Below are positions 1 to 6,968 of a DNA stretch of 14,611 nucleotides, in pieces (the first letter of the stretch is position 1; every line of letters begins with the position of its first letter). The stretch comes from Rhodobiaceae bacterium. GTDB taxonomy: Bacteria; Pseudomonadota; Alphaproteobacteria; Micropepsales; Micropepsaceae. The notes under the pieces were generated by a model. The model was not told where the DNA came from. It made no database searches and saw nothing but the letters and a program-made list of their open reading frames with translations. The stretch covers positions 1 to 14,611 of the forward strand of contig VFKO01000097.1 in assembly GCA_009885515.1 (NCBI GenBank), written 5' to 3'. The position numbers and the translations under genes are program-made.

Positions 1-866
1 ACGGCCTTTACGCCACCCATATGCGCAATGAAGGCGCCCGCCTGCTTGAAGCGGTCGATGAAACACTATTGATCGGCCGCGAAACCGGACTGCACACCCA
101 CATCTCGCACCACAAGTCCGCCGGCAAGCGCAATTGGGGCAAGGTCGGCCAGTCGCTTGAAAAAGTGGACAAGGCGCGCGCCCAGGGCCAGCGCGTGACG
201 CTGGATGTCTATCCCTACACCGCCGGCAGCGGCCGCATGAGCGAGTATTTCAATCTCAAAGCCATCGACCGCGATTACGCAGGCCTCATGCGCATCGCCA
301 ATTGCCCGGCCTTTCGCGAGTTCGAAGGCCGCATGCTCATCGACATCGCGCGCGAACGCGGTCAGGACATCGCCGACCTTGTGCGCCTGATCCTGACGGC
401 GCCAAAGGGAGAGAACACGATCTGCATCCACTTCATCATCGACGAAGCCGACATCGAAACCAATCTGCGCTATCCCGGCATGATGATCGGCTCCGACGGC
501 ATTCCCGATCTGCGTGGCAAACCCCATCCGCGCCTGTTCGGAACCTTTCCGCGCATCCTCGGCGAATATGTCCGCACCCGCGGCGTCATCGGCCTGGAAG
601 ACGCCGTCGCCCGCATGACTTCGATCTCGGCCGATACCTTTGGCATCAAAGAACGCGGCCGCGTCACCCAAGGCTACCACGCCGATCTGGTGCTTTTCGA
701 TCCAGGGACAGTGAAAGACACCGCCACCTACGACGACCCCAAACAACACCCAGACGGCATCAACCTCGTCATCGTCAACGGCGAAATAGCCTTCCGCAAT
801 GGCCGCCACACCGGCTCAGGCTCAGGCCAAACCCTGCGCTACAAACGTGAGGCGTACAAAGCTTAG
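1..866 (+). CDS. N-acyl-D-amino-acid deacylase (D-aminoacylase), 5' end outside window
   Basis: This is the C-terminal part of an amidohydrolase-superfamily enzyme that removes the acyl group from N-acyl-D-amino acids. The frame is open from base 3 and reads GLYATHMRNEG before the first internal Met at 21, so the start lies upstream; about 287 residues are present of a family length near 480-540. Visible hallmarks are the metal-site segment HTHISHHK (93-116), the catalytic-Asp motif GSDGIPD (Asp codon 495-497), and HPRLFGTF followed by LGEYVR. The C-terminal beta-sandwich segment has ADLVLFDP and a closing VNGEIAFRNG. These match the D-aminoacylase/N-acyl-D-glutamate deacylase group; the exact acyl-amino-acid preference cannot be read. 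There is no signal peptide information because the N-terminus is missing. The gene ends 43 bases before the P450 gene on the same strand, so co-transcription is possible. Confidence 0.9.
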   Translation, partial: GLYATHMRNEGARLLEAVDETLLIGRETGLHTHISHHKSAGKRNWGKVGQSLEKVDKARAQGQRVTLDVYPYTAGSGRMSEYFNLKAIDRDYAGLMRIANCPAFREFEGRMLIDIARERGQDIADLVRLILTAPKGENTICIHFIIDEADIETNLRYPGMMIGSDGIPDLRGKPHPRLFGTFPRILGEYVRTRGVIGLEDAVARMTSISADTFGIKERGRVTQGYHADLVLFDPGTVKDTATYDDPKQHPDGINLVIVNGEIAFRNGRHTGSGSGQTLRYKREAYKA

Positions 867-909
867 ACTCCTGTATATACTTGCACGATGGAACAGACGG
901 AGACTGAAA

Positions 910-2145
910 ATGAACACCGCAGCCGCGAAAGCCGCCTATGATCAACCGCTGGAGACGCTGAACCCCGCCCAACCCGCTCTGTTCCGCGATGATACGATGT
1001 GGACCATCTTTGAGCGCCTGCGCAAGGAAGACCCCGTCCATTACACGCCCGAGAGTGATTACGGCCCATACTGGTCGATCACCAAATACCACGACATTGT
1101 CGCTGTCGACACCGACTACCAGACGTTCTCGTCGGAGCCGGCGATCACCATCTTCGAGCAGAACCAGGGCCAGGGTCCACTGCCGATGTTCATCGCCATG
1201 GACCCGCCCAAGCACGACGTGCAGCGCAAAGCCGTGTCGCCAGCCGTCTCACCAATGAACCTGGAGCGTCTTGCTCCCCTCATCCGCGAACGCGCCGCCG
1301 GCATTCTCGATGCCCTGCCGGTCGGTGAAACCTTTGACTGGGTCGACAAGGTGTCCATGGAATTGACAGCGATGACGTTGGCGACGCTGTTCAACATGCC
1401 CCAGGAAGACCGCCGCAAACTCACCTATTGGTCAGACGTTGTCACCGCCGTCCCGGGGCACGGCCTCATCGATTCGCTTGAACAGAAGATGGCGATCTTC
1501 CTGGAATATCACGCCTATTTCACCGGACTGTGGAACCAGCGCGTCAACGCGGAACCCGCCAGCGACCTGATTTCCATGCTGGCCCACAGCCCAGCCACCC
1601 GCAACATGGAGCCGCGCGAGTATTTCGGAAACATCGTGCTGCTCACTGTCGGCGGCAACGACACGACGCGCAACACCATCACCGGTTCGATCCTCGCCCT
1701 CAACCAGAATCCGGATCAATACAAAAAGCTGCGCGAAAATCCGGCTCTGATCCCCTCGATGGTTTCCGAAACCATTCGCTGGCAGACCCCGCTCGCCCAT
1801 ATGCGCCGTCTGGCCACGCGCGACATCGAGTTCAAGGGCAAGCAGATCCGCAAGGGCGACAAGATCATCATGTGGTACGTCTCGGGCAATCGCGACGAAG
1901 AGGTCATCGCCAACCCCAACGCCTACATCATCGACCGTGAACGCCATCGCCAGCATCTGTCTTTCGGCTTCGGCATCCACCGCTGCGTCGGCAACCGCCT
2001 GGCCGAGCTGCAACTGACGATCATCTGGGAAGAAATCCTGAAACGCTTCCCCAACATCGAAGTCGTGGGCGAACCAAAGCGTGTCTATTCAACATTCGTG
2101 AAAGGTTACGAAAGCCTTCCGGTGATTATCCGCAAGAAGCATTGA
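910..2145 (+). CDS. Cytochrome P450, CYP153-like
   Basis: A soluble 411-residue haem monooxygenase. I chose ATG 910 because GGAG at 899-902 lies 7 bases upstream and MNTAAAKAAYDQ is a plausible N-terminus; the frame is open further upstream into the deacylase gene. The I-helix oxygen-activation motif GGNDTTRNT starts at residue 248, the K-helix ExxR is E287-R290 (ETIRWQTPLAHMRR), and the haem loop FGFGIHRCVGNRLAE has its thiolate ligand at Cys359. The run RWQTPLAHMRR, the MWYVSGNRDE strand and the C-terminal FVKGYESLPV resemble CYP153, a family of terminal alkane and fatty-acid hydroxylases, more than CYP125 or CYP111. That assignment is from memory of the family, and the substrate is inferred. 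CYP153 enzymes usually need a ferredoxin and ferredoxin reductase; neither is encoded here, so partners would come from elsewhere. The next gene starts 43 bases downstream. Confidence 0.93.
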   Translation: MNTAAAKAAYDQPLETLNPAQPALFRDDTMWTIFERLRKEDPVHYTPESDYGPYWSITKYHDIVAVDTDYQTFSSEPAITIFEQNQGQGPLPMFIAMDPPKHDVQRKAVSPAVSPMNLERLAPLIRERAAGILDALPVGETFDWVDKVSMELTAMTLATLFNMPQEDRRKLTYWSDVVTAVPGHGLIDSLEQKMAIFLEYHAYFTGLWNQRVNAEPASDLISMLAHSPATRNMEPREYFGNIVLLTVGGNDTTRNTITGSILALNQNPDQYKKLRENPALIPSMVSETIRWQTPLAHMRRLATRDIEFKGKQIRKGDKIIMWYVSGNRDEEVIANPNAYIIDRERHRQHLSFGFGIHRCVGNRLAELQLTIIWEEILKRFPNIEVVGEPKRVYSTFVKGYESLPVIIRKKH

Positions 2146-2188
2146 GCGGGGTCGCCAAGACTCTCTATTGATAACGGTACTACAACTC

Positions 2189-5100
2189 ATGCTCTGTCCA
2201 AATTGCAAAACGCAAAACCCGGCCGGCAAGAAGTTCTGCGGCGATTGCGGCGTGGTGCTGGGCAATCCTTGTCCGAAATGCAGCGCGGACAACCCGGCCG
2301 GCAAGGGCTTTTGCGGCGAATGCGGCACGGGGCTGTCGGCATCAACGCCCAAAACTGAAGCGGCTCCGGCAATTCGCGTCAGCGAGACCCCTGCTCCGGA
2401 ATCGGCCCTGGGCGAGCGAAAGACAGTCACGGCCCTCTTTGCGGACATCAAGGGTTCGACAGAGCTGCAACAGGATCTCGATCCTGAAGACGCGCGGGCG
2501 ATTATCGATCCGGCGCTGAACCTGATGATCGAGGCCGTGCGCCGCTATGACGGCTATGTCGTGCAGTCGACGGGCGACGGCATCTTTGCCCTGTTCGGCG
2601 CACCTGTGGCGCATGAAGATCACCCGCAGCGGGCGCTTTACGCGGCGTTGCGCCTGCAGGAGGAACTGGGGCGTTACTCGGCGAAACTGCGAGAGACCGG
2701 CAACGCACCGCTGGAGGCGCGTGTCGGCGTGAATACTGGTGAAGTCGTGGTGCGTCCGATCACCACCGGCGACGGCCACACTGAGTACACACCTATCGGC
2801 CACACCGCCAATCTAGCCTCACGCATGCAGACGCTGGCCGCAACCGGTTCGATTGCGATCAGCGAGCAGACGCGCCTGTTATGCGAAGGCTATTTCGCAC
2901 TCAAGGCGCTGGGTCCGGCGCGGGTCAAGGGCGTCAGCGAACCGGTCAATGTCTATGAGGTGACGGGTCTGGGTCCTCTACGCACGCGGTTACAGCGTTC
3001 CGCCGGGCGGGGCTTTTCGAAATTCGTCGGCCGCCAGCGCGAGATTGAGGCGATGAAGTCCGCGGCGGCGCTCGCGCAATCCGGACGCGGACAGATTGTT
3101 GCGGCCATCGCCGAGGCGGGCGTCGGCAAGTCGCGCCTGCTGTTCGAATTCAAGGCGACGTCGCAAGCCGGTTGGATGGTGCTTGAGACGTTCTCAGTCT
3201 CGCACGGCAAGGCCTCGGCCTATATGCCGCTGATCAACCTCCTCAACAGCTATTTCCGGATCGAGGGCACAGACGACCAGCGCGTGCGGCGCGAGAAGGT
3301 CGCGGGCCGACTGTCGATTCTTGACCCGTCGCTCGAAGACGTCCGGCCTTATCTGTTCAGCCTGCTCGGCATCGTCGAGGGCGAAGACCCGCTGGCGCCG
3401 ATGGATGGACAACTCAAGACGCGGCGCACACTGGAGGCGATCAAGCGCATCCTTCTGCGCGAAAGCCTGAGCCAGCCGCTGATGCTGATCTTCGAGGACC
3501 TGCACTGGATCGACGAGGCGACCCAGGCCTTTCTCGACCTGCTCGCGGGCGCGATCGGCACGGCGAGGATTGCTCTGCTGGTCAACTACCGCCCGGAATA
3601 CTCGCATCAATGGAACAGCAAGACCTATTACACCCAGCTTCGCATCGATCCGCTGGCTGCCGAAAGCGCCGACGAGATGCTGACAGCGCTGCTCGGCGCG
3701 GGCGCTGAACTCGCGCCGCTCAGGCGCCTGATCATCGAGCGCACCGAAGGCAACCCGTTCTTCATGGAGGAGACCGTGCTGGCCCTGTTCGAGGATGGCG
3801 CGCTGACCCGCAATGGAGCGGTGAAGCTGACCCGGGCGCTGAACCAGCTCAGGATACCGGCAACGGTACAGGCGATCCTGGCCTCGCGCATCGACAAGCT
3901 GGAACCGGCGCTCAAGGAACTGCTGCAGACGCTCGCCGTCATCGGCACGTCATTCACGCTCGGTCTGGCGCGCAAGGTGACCGGAAAGCCGGGGCCAGAG
4001 CTTGAGCGGATGCTATCCCAACTGCAACTGGGCGAGTTCATCTACGAACAACCTGCTCTCGGCGACATCGCCTATGTCTTCAAGCACGCGCTGACGCACG
4101 ACGTCACCTATCATTCGGTACTGGCCGAGCGCCGCCGGCCGCTGCATGAGCGGATAGGTGAGGTGCTGGAGTTCCTTCACGCCGGCAGCCTCGACGATCA
4201 TGTTGCCGAGATTGCGCATCACTTTGGCCGCAGCACGAATGTCGCCAAGGCGGTCGAGTACATGCGCAAGGCCGCGACGCAGGCCGAACAGCGATCGGCC
4301 CATGTGGAGGCGATCGCCCATCTGACCAACGCGCTGGGTTCGCTCAAAGCTATGGCGGACGGGCCGCAAAATGTGCGTCTGGAAATCATGCTGCAGGTCG
4401 CGCTGGGCGGTTCGATTTCCGCCGCTAGAAGCCCGTCGGCTGACGAGGTCGGAGCCGCGTTCAATCGCGCGCGCGAGCTGTGCGTCGGGCTTGGCGGCGA
4501 CAACCGGTTATTCCAGATTCTGCTCGGCTTGAGATGGTTCCATGCATTCAGGGGTGATTTGAAAAAAGACTACGAACTTTGCTGTCAGCTTCTTGCTCTT
4601 GCCGAGACGGAACGCAGACCTTCGCGCCTGATCTGGGCTCACACGGCCCTGGGCATGGCGCTTAGGGGTCTTGGCCGGTTGAATGAGGCCCGCGAGGCTT
4701 TCGAGAAGGCCATCGAAGTGAGCGAAGTTCTTCCACGCCAGACCAGTTTCCCGATTGAAGACCCCAGAACGCTTTGCCTTTGGAATCTGTCCCTTTCGCT
4801 GCACGCCCTTGGCTATCCCGATCAGGCTATGAAGCGTTGCGAACAGGCGGTCCAGATGGCCCGGGAGACGGGCAAACCATATGTGCTCACCTCTGCATTG
4901 CAGGCTCCAGCCCAACTCCATCATTTTCGTGGCAACACGCGGGAAGCCTACCGGGCCGCCGAGGAGATGACTGCGCTCGGAGAAGAGTGGGGCTTCCAGT
5001 TCTTTAGTGCAAACGGTGCCTTTTGGCGCGGCATCGCGTTGGTAGAACTTGGACGCGCCGATGAGGGGTTCTCGCAAATTGAGCGCTCGGCTGCGATCCT

Positions 5101-5527
5101 TGAGGCAAGTGGTACGACCGGCAGCCGGGGTTGGCGCGCCACAGACCTGGCTGCAGCCTGTTTGCGTGTCGGAGACAGCAAGCGAGGGCTGGAAGTTGTG
5201 AAAAACTATCACACATGGAAGGCCGACCATGATTACGTGGATGACGCGCACCTCAGTTTGCTTGAGGGTGAACTGATCCTGCAGCAGGACCCGGGCGCGC
5301 AGGCCAAGGCCGGGAGCTGCTTTCGCGACGCGGTCGACATCGCCCGCCGACAGAGCGCGAAGACCTGGGAACTGCGCGCGACAACCGCTTTGGCGCGACT
5401 GCTCGACAAACAAGGCAAGCGCACCGAGGCCCGCGCGATGCTTGCCGAAATCCATGGCTGGTTCACCGAAGGCTTCGACACCGCCGATCTGAAAGACGCC
5501 AAAGCGCTGCTGGAGGCGCTGGGCTGA
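2189..5527 (+). CDS. Double zinc ribbon - class III nucleotide cyclase - AAA ATPase - TPR-like signalling protein
   Basis: A 1112-residue multidomain protein. The start at ATG 2189 puts the zinc ribbon at the N-terminus; a TTG at 2168 would add seven residues, and neither has a strong ribosome site. The order is: double zinc ribbon (C3-C6-C17-C20 and C28-C31-C42-C45); class III cyclase domain at about 75-265; AAA_16/STAND-like ATPase from FVGRQREIE, with Walker A AEAGVGKS (K314) and Walker B LIFEDLHW (E436, D437); then a helical TPR-like region from about 680 to the end. Cyclase metal ligands D86 (FADIKGST) and D130 (STGDGIFALFG) and transition-state N208 and R212 are present. The two purine-selecting positions are Gln126 and Thr201 instead of canonical Lys/Asp, so the product (cAMP, cGMP) is uncertain. 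The first Walker A Gly is Ala. No membrane segment is seen. GC3 falls in the C-terminal part. Confidence 0.93.
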   Translation: MLCPNCKTQNPAGKKFCGDCGVVLGNPCPKCSADNPAGKGFCGECGTGLSASTPKTEAAPAIRVSETPAPESALGERKTVTALFADIKGSTELQQDLDPEDARAIIDPALNLMIEAVRRYDGYVVQSTGDGIFALFGAPVAHEDHPQRALYAALRLQEELGRYSAKLRETGNAPLEARVGVNTGEVVVRPITTGDGHTEYTPIGHTANLASRMQTLAATGSIAISEQTRLLCEGYFALKALGPARVKGVSEPVNVYEVTGLGPLRTRLQRSAGRGFSKFVGRQREIEAMKSAAALAQSGRGQIVAAIAEAGVGKSRLLFEFKATSQAGWMVLETFSVSHGKASAYMPLINLLNSYFRIEGTDDQRVRREKVAGRLSILDPSLEDVRPYLFSLLGIVEGEDPLAPMDGQLKTRRTLEAIKRILLRESLSQPLMLIFEDLHWIDEATQAFLDLLAGAIGTARIALLVNYRPEYSHQWNSKTYYTQLRIDPLAAESADEMLTALLGAGAELAPLRRLIIERTEGNPFFMEETVLALFEDGALTRNGAVKLTRALNQLRIPATVQAILASRIDKLEPALKELLQTLAVIGTSFTLGLARKVTGKPGPELERMLSQLQLGEFIYEQPALGDIAYVFKHALTHDVTYHSVLAERRRPLHERIGEVLEFLHAGSLDDHVAEIAHHFGRSTNVAKAVEYMRKAATQAEQRSAHVEAIAHLTNALGSLKAMADGPQNVRLEIMLQVALGGSISAARSPSADEVGAAFNRARELCVGLGGDNRLFQILLGLRWFHAFRGDLKKDYELCCQLLALAETERRPSRLIWAHTALGMALRGLGRLNEAREAFEKAIEVSEVLPRQTSFPIEDPRTLCLWNLSLSLHALGYPDQAMKRCEQAVQMARETGKPYVLTSALQAPAQLHHFRGNTREAYRAAEEMTALGEEWGFQFFSANGAFWRGIALVELGRADEGFSQIERSAAILEASGTTGSRGWRATDLAAACLRVGDSKRGLEVVKNYHTWKADHDYVDDAHLSLLEGELILQQDPGAQAKAGSCFRDAVDIARRQSAKTWELRATTALARLLDKQGKRTEARAMLAEIHGWFTEGFDTADLKDAKALLEALG

Positions 5528-5548
5528 AATACAAATTCAGTGATAACT

Positions 5549-5564
5549 CCGGCATCCGGCTTTT
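5549..5564 (+). terminator. Weak candidate intrinsic terminator after the cyclase gene
   Basis: CCGG-CAT-CCGG followed by CTTTT lies 22 bases after the cyclase stop. The stem is only four base pairs and the T-run four, so this is a weak candidate. It does sit where a terminator would separate the cyclase from the small membrane-protein gene. Confidence 0.25.
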
Positions 5565-5660
5565 ATGGCGCGTAGAGATGAATAGTGCTTCGCTGTAATG
5601 ACGGGTTGCAAAGAGAAAAAAGCGTCGTCGTTACACCGGCTCAACAGAGGAGAAACGCGA

Positions 5661-6038
5661 ATGCGTGTTCATGTCGTTTTTATCGGTCTCGGTTTGATCT
5701 TTCTCGTGATTGGAATGGCGTTCGGGATCTGGATGGGCATCAACCAGGACTTCCAGTTTGCCGGAGCGCATGCCCATTGGAACCTTGTTGGCTTTGTCAC
5801 GTCGGCGCTTTACGGTTTGATCCATCGCGCCTATCCGAAATTATCTGAGTCCCGCCTGACTTGGCCTCAATGCATCGTCCATGTCGTGGGCGTTCTGATC
5901 TTCGCGCCCGGCATCATCCTGGCCGTGTCCGCCGGTGACGACACCGCCGCCATCATCGGCGCACTTCTCATTCTGGCCGCCGCATTGACGTTCATGTTCA
6001 TCTACTACACCCACGACCACAGCACGACCCCGGACTGA
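5661..6038 (+). CDS. Small four-helix membrane protein, HAHWN type (heme-copper oxidase subunit I-like)
   Basis: A 125-residue integral membrane protein. ATG 5661 is preferred over the upstream in-frame ATG 5598 because AGAGGAGA at 5646-5653 is 7 bases before it and the first helix starts at once. Four hydrophobic segments lie at about residues 4-26, 38-56, 71-91 and 95-117. The second begins with AGAHAHWNLVGFVTSALYG (His37, His39), and His55 and His74 follow in or near membrane segments. Short proteins of this layout in proteobacteria are often auto-annotated as cytochrome-c oxidase because the HAHxNxxG segment resembles heme-copper oxidase subunit I. At this length it cannot be a complete oxidase. 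Metal or haem binding by the histidines is inference. No oxidase or assembly gene is adjacent. Confidence 0.82.
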   Translation: MRVHVVFIGLGLIFLVIGMAFGIWMGINQDFQFAGAHAHWNLVGFVTSALYGLIHRAYPKLSESRLTWPQCIVHVVGVLIFAPGIILAVSAGDDTAAIIGALLILAAALTFMFIYYTHDHSTTPD

Positions 6039-6084
6039 CGCGCGCGAAGACGCTACCCCCATTTCCATCATGGCCGGACGTGCC

Positions 6085-6155
6085 CGTCCTCCCAAGCCCA
6101 CAGGGCGAAGGGGGGCCTTGGGGCAACCTTGCCAGCTCGCGTTGGCGAGCCAAGC
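6085..6155. repeat. Hairpin-rich intergenic sequence, possible REP/RUP-like element
   Basis: The 196-base gap between the membrane-protein gene and mqsR holds nested inverted repeats: CCCAAG (6091-6096) with CTTGGG (6117-6122) around GCCC-ACA-GGGC (6096-6106), then GCTCGC-GTTG-GCGAGC (6135-6150). No T-run follows, so it does not look like a standard terminator. Its translation (LPSPQGEGGPWGNLAS) is the kind of artificial peptide often produced by dispersed intergenic repeats in proteobacterial genomes. Whether it recurs elsewhere cannot be seen from one copy. Confidence 0.35.
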
Positions 6156-6208
6156 GTCCTCACCCTTCCACCGCGTGGGCTTCTTGGCGAAATCAGTCTT
6201 GCGAAAAT

Positions 6209-6223
6209 TACCCTTATAGGGTA
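6209..6223. promoter_or_regulatory. Palindromic operator candidate for MqsA (mqsRA autoregulation)
   Basis: TACCCT-TAT-AGGGTA is a perfect 6-base inverted repeat with a 3-base spacer, 11 bases before the mqsR start codon. The E. coli MqsA antitoxin binds palindromes of the form AACCT-N-AGGTT in its own promoter, and this differs mainly by C for A inside the arm. Its place next to mqsR and the conserved DNA-contact residues in the local MqsA (N99, R103) support an autorepression site. Binding itself is inference. Confidence 0.7.
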
Positions 6224-6234
6224 GTTTCAAAATC

Positions 6235-6537
6235 ATGGAGAAGCGGACGCCGCATTACGATCTCTCGCGCATCCAAGTTGAAGTCGTGAAACTGGGTGCG
6301 GTGGCATTCACCAAGACCGCGTTGGATGGTGGCCGGGACATGGGTCTGACGCTGGTCGAAATGATGGGCGTGGTCGCTTCACTGTCGCGTCGCCGGTTTG
6401 TGAAATCGATGACGACTTATGCTGATCATCATGTCTGGCAAGACGTCTATATCGCTCCAACGCCGGTGCTGCGGGATGCCTACATCAAGATTACGCTGCG
6501 CGGGTCGGCACCAGTGATCCAGTTCAAGGAGAAGTGA
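6235..6537 (+). CDS. mqsR: MqsR-family mRNA interferase toxin
   Basis: A 100-residue RelE-fold ribonuclease toxin; E. coli MqsR has 98 residues and cleaves mRNA mainly at GCU/GCA sites. The ends match the family closely: it starts MEKRTPHYDLS and finishes IQFKEK, with FVKSMTTYADHHVWQDVY in the core. Residues equivalent to the E. coli active site (K56, Q68, Y81) are present as K57, Q69 and Y83, so the toxin looks intact. ATG 6235 fits the family N-terminus. No Shine-Dalgarno sequence is at proper distance; the nearest AGGG lies in the operator, 13 bases upstream. The antitoxin gene starts 2 bases after the stop, giving the toxin-first order typical of mqsRA. Confidence 0.95.
   Translation: MEKRTPHYDLSRIQVEVVKLGAVAFTKTALDGGRDMGLTLVEMMGVVASLSRRRFVKSMTTYADHHVWQDVYIAPTPVLRDAYIKITLRGSAPVIQFKEK
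6526..6531 (+). promoter_or_regulatory. Strong ribosome binding site of mqsA
   Basis: AAGGAG lies inside the last codons of mqsR, 8 bases before ATG 6540. It decides the start: the in-frame GTG at 6534 is only 2 bases away from it and is therefore unlikely. The contrast with mqsR, which has no such site, favours more antitoxin than toxin per transcript. Confidence 0.75.
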
Positions 6538-6539
6538 GT

Positions 6540-6941
6540 ATGGCACGAAAATGTTCGAGCTGCGGGGCGCAAACGGGCATGACGCCTTTCAAGGGTGAAA
6601 GCGCGGCGGTCAAGCATCGCGGCATGAGCGTCGCCGTCAAAGGGCTCGCCGGTTGGCGCTGCGAAGCCTGCGGCGAAGTCGAGTTCGACCGCTTCAGTGC
6701 ACGGCGCTACGCGGCGGCAGGTGACGAACTCGTCCTGCGCGCACGCCAACAGCAGAGCAAGGAGATAAAACGCATCCGCTTGAAGCTCGGTTTGAGTCAG
6801 GTCGCTGCCGCACGTCTGACCGGCGGCGGGCACAACGCATTCTCGCGCTACGAGCGCGGCGAAGCAGCACCGTTACCGTCTGTCGTCAATCTCTTCCGGC
6901 TCTTGGACAAGCATCCGCAATTGCTGCGGGACCTTGGCTGA
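6540..6941 (+). CDS. mqsA: MqsA-family antitoxin and transcription repressor
   Basis: A 133-residue two-domain antitoxin (E. coli MqsA has 131). The N-terminal zinc domain carries C5-x2-C8 and C41-x2-C44 and, in the family, wraps the MqsR toxin. The C-terminal HTH_3/Xre domain starts near residue 75 and holds LGLSQVAAARLTGGGHNAFS, then RYERG. N99 and R103 match the E. coli MqsA DNA-contact residues N97 and R101. The end, LLDKHPQLLRDLG, also matches the family. It overlaps nothing: mqsR ends 2 bases earlier. It probably represses its own operon through the palindrome at 6209-6223. The gene is followed by 27 bases and then the stop of a convergent gene, with no clear terminator. Confidence 0.95.
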   Translation: MARKCSSCGAQTGMTPFKGESAAVKHRGMSVAVKGLAGWRCEACGEVEFDRFSARRYAAAGDELVLRARQQQSKEIKRIRLKLGLSQVAAARLTGGGHNAFSRYERGEAAPLPSVVNLFRLLDKHPQLLRDLG

Positions 6942-6968
6942 ATTCGCTTACTCAAGTCCGCACTCAAC

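Noticed and set aside
66..809. 247-codon minus-strand open frame opposite the deacylase
   Set aside because: Its composition (Ala, Val, Asp, Gly rich) is that of a reverse-complement shadow, while the plus strand shows clear D-aminoacylase motifs.
1..866. Deacylase as a broken pseudogene
   Set aside because: The frame is open to the window edge and lacks only the part outside the window; there is no internal stop or frameshift.
874..879. TATATA as a -10 box for the P450 gene
   Set aside because: No acceptable -35 box lies 16-18 bases upstream, so a separate P450 promoter is not supported.
2168..2188. TTG start for the cyclase gene
   Set aside because: ATG 2189 places the zinc-ribbon Cys pair at residues 3 and 6, as is usual in this family, and the TTG has no better ribosome site.
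4508..5455. 315-codon open frame on the minus strand inside the cyclase gene
   Set aside because: It lies wholly opposite the TPR-like part of a well-supported gene, has no recognisable domain, and its openness is explained by the low stop frequency of high-GC antisense frames.
6080..6289. 69-codon open frame before and into mqsR
   Set aside because: It runs through the hairpin-rich intergenic sequence and overlaps mqsR in another frame; the peptide looks like translated repeat DNA.
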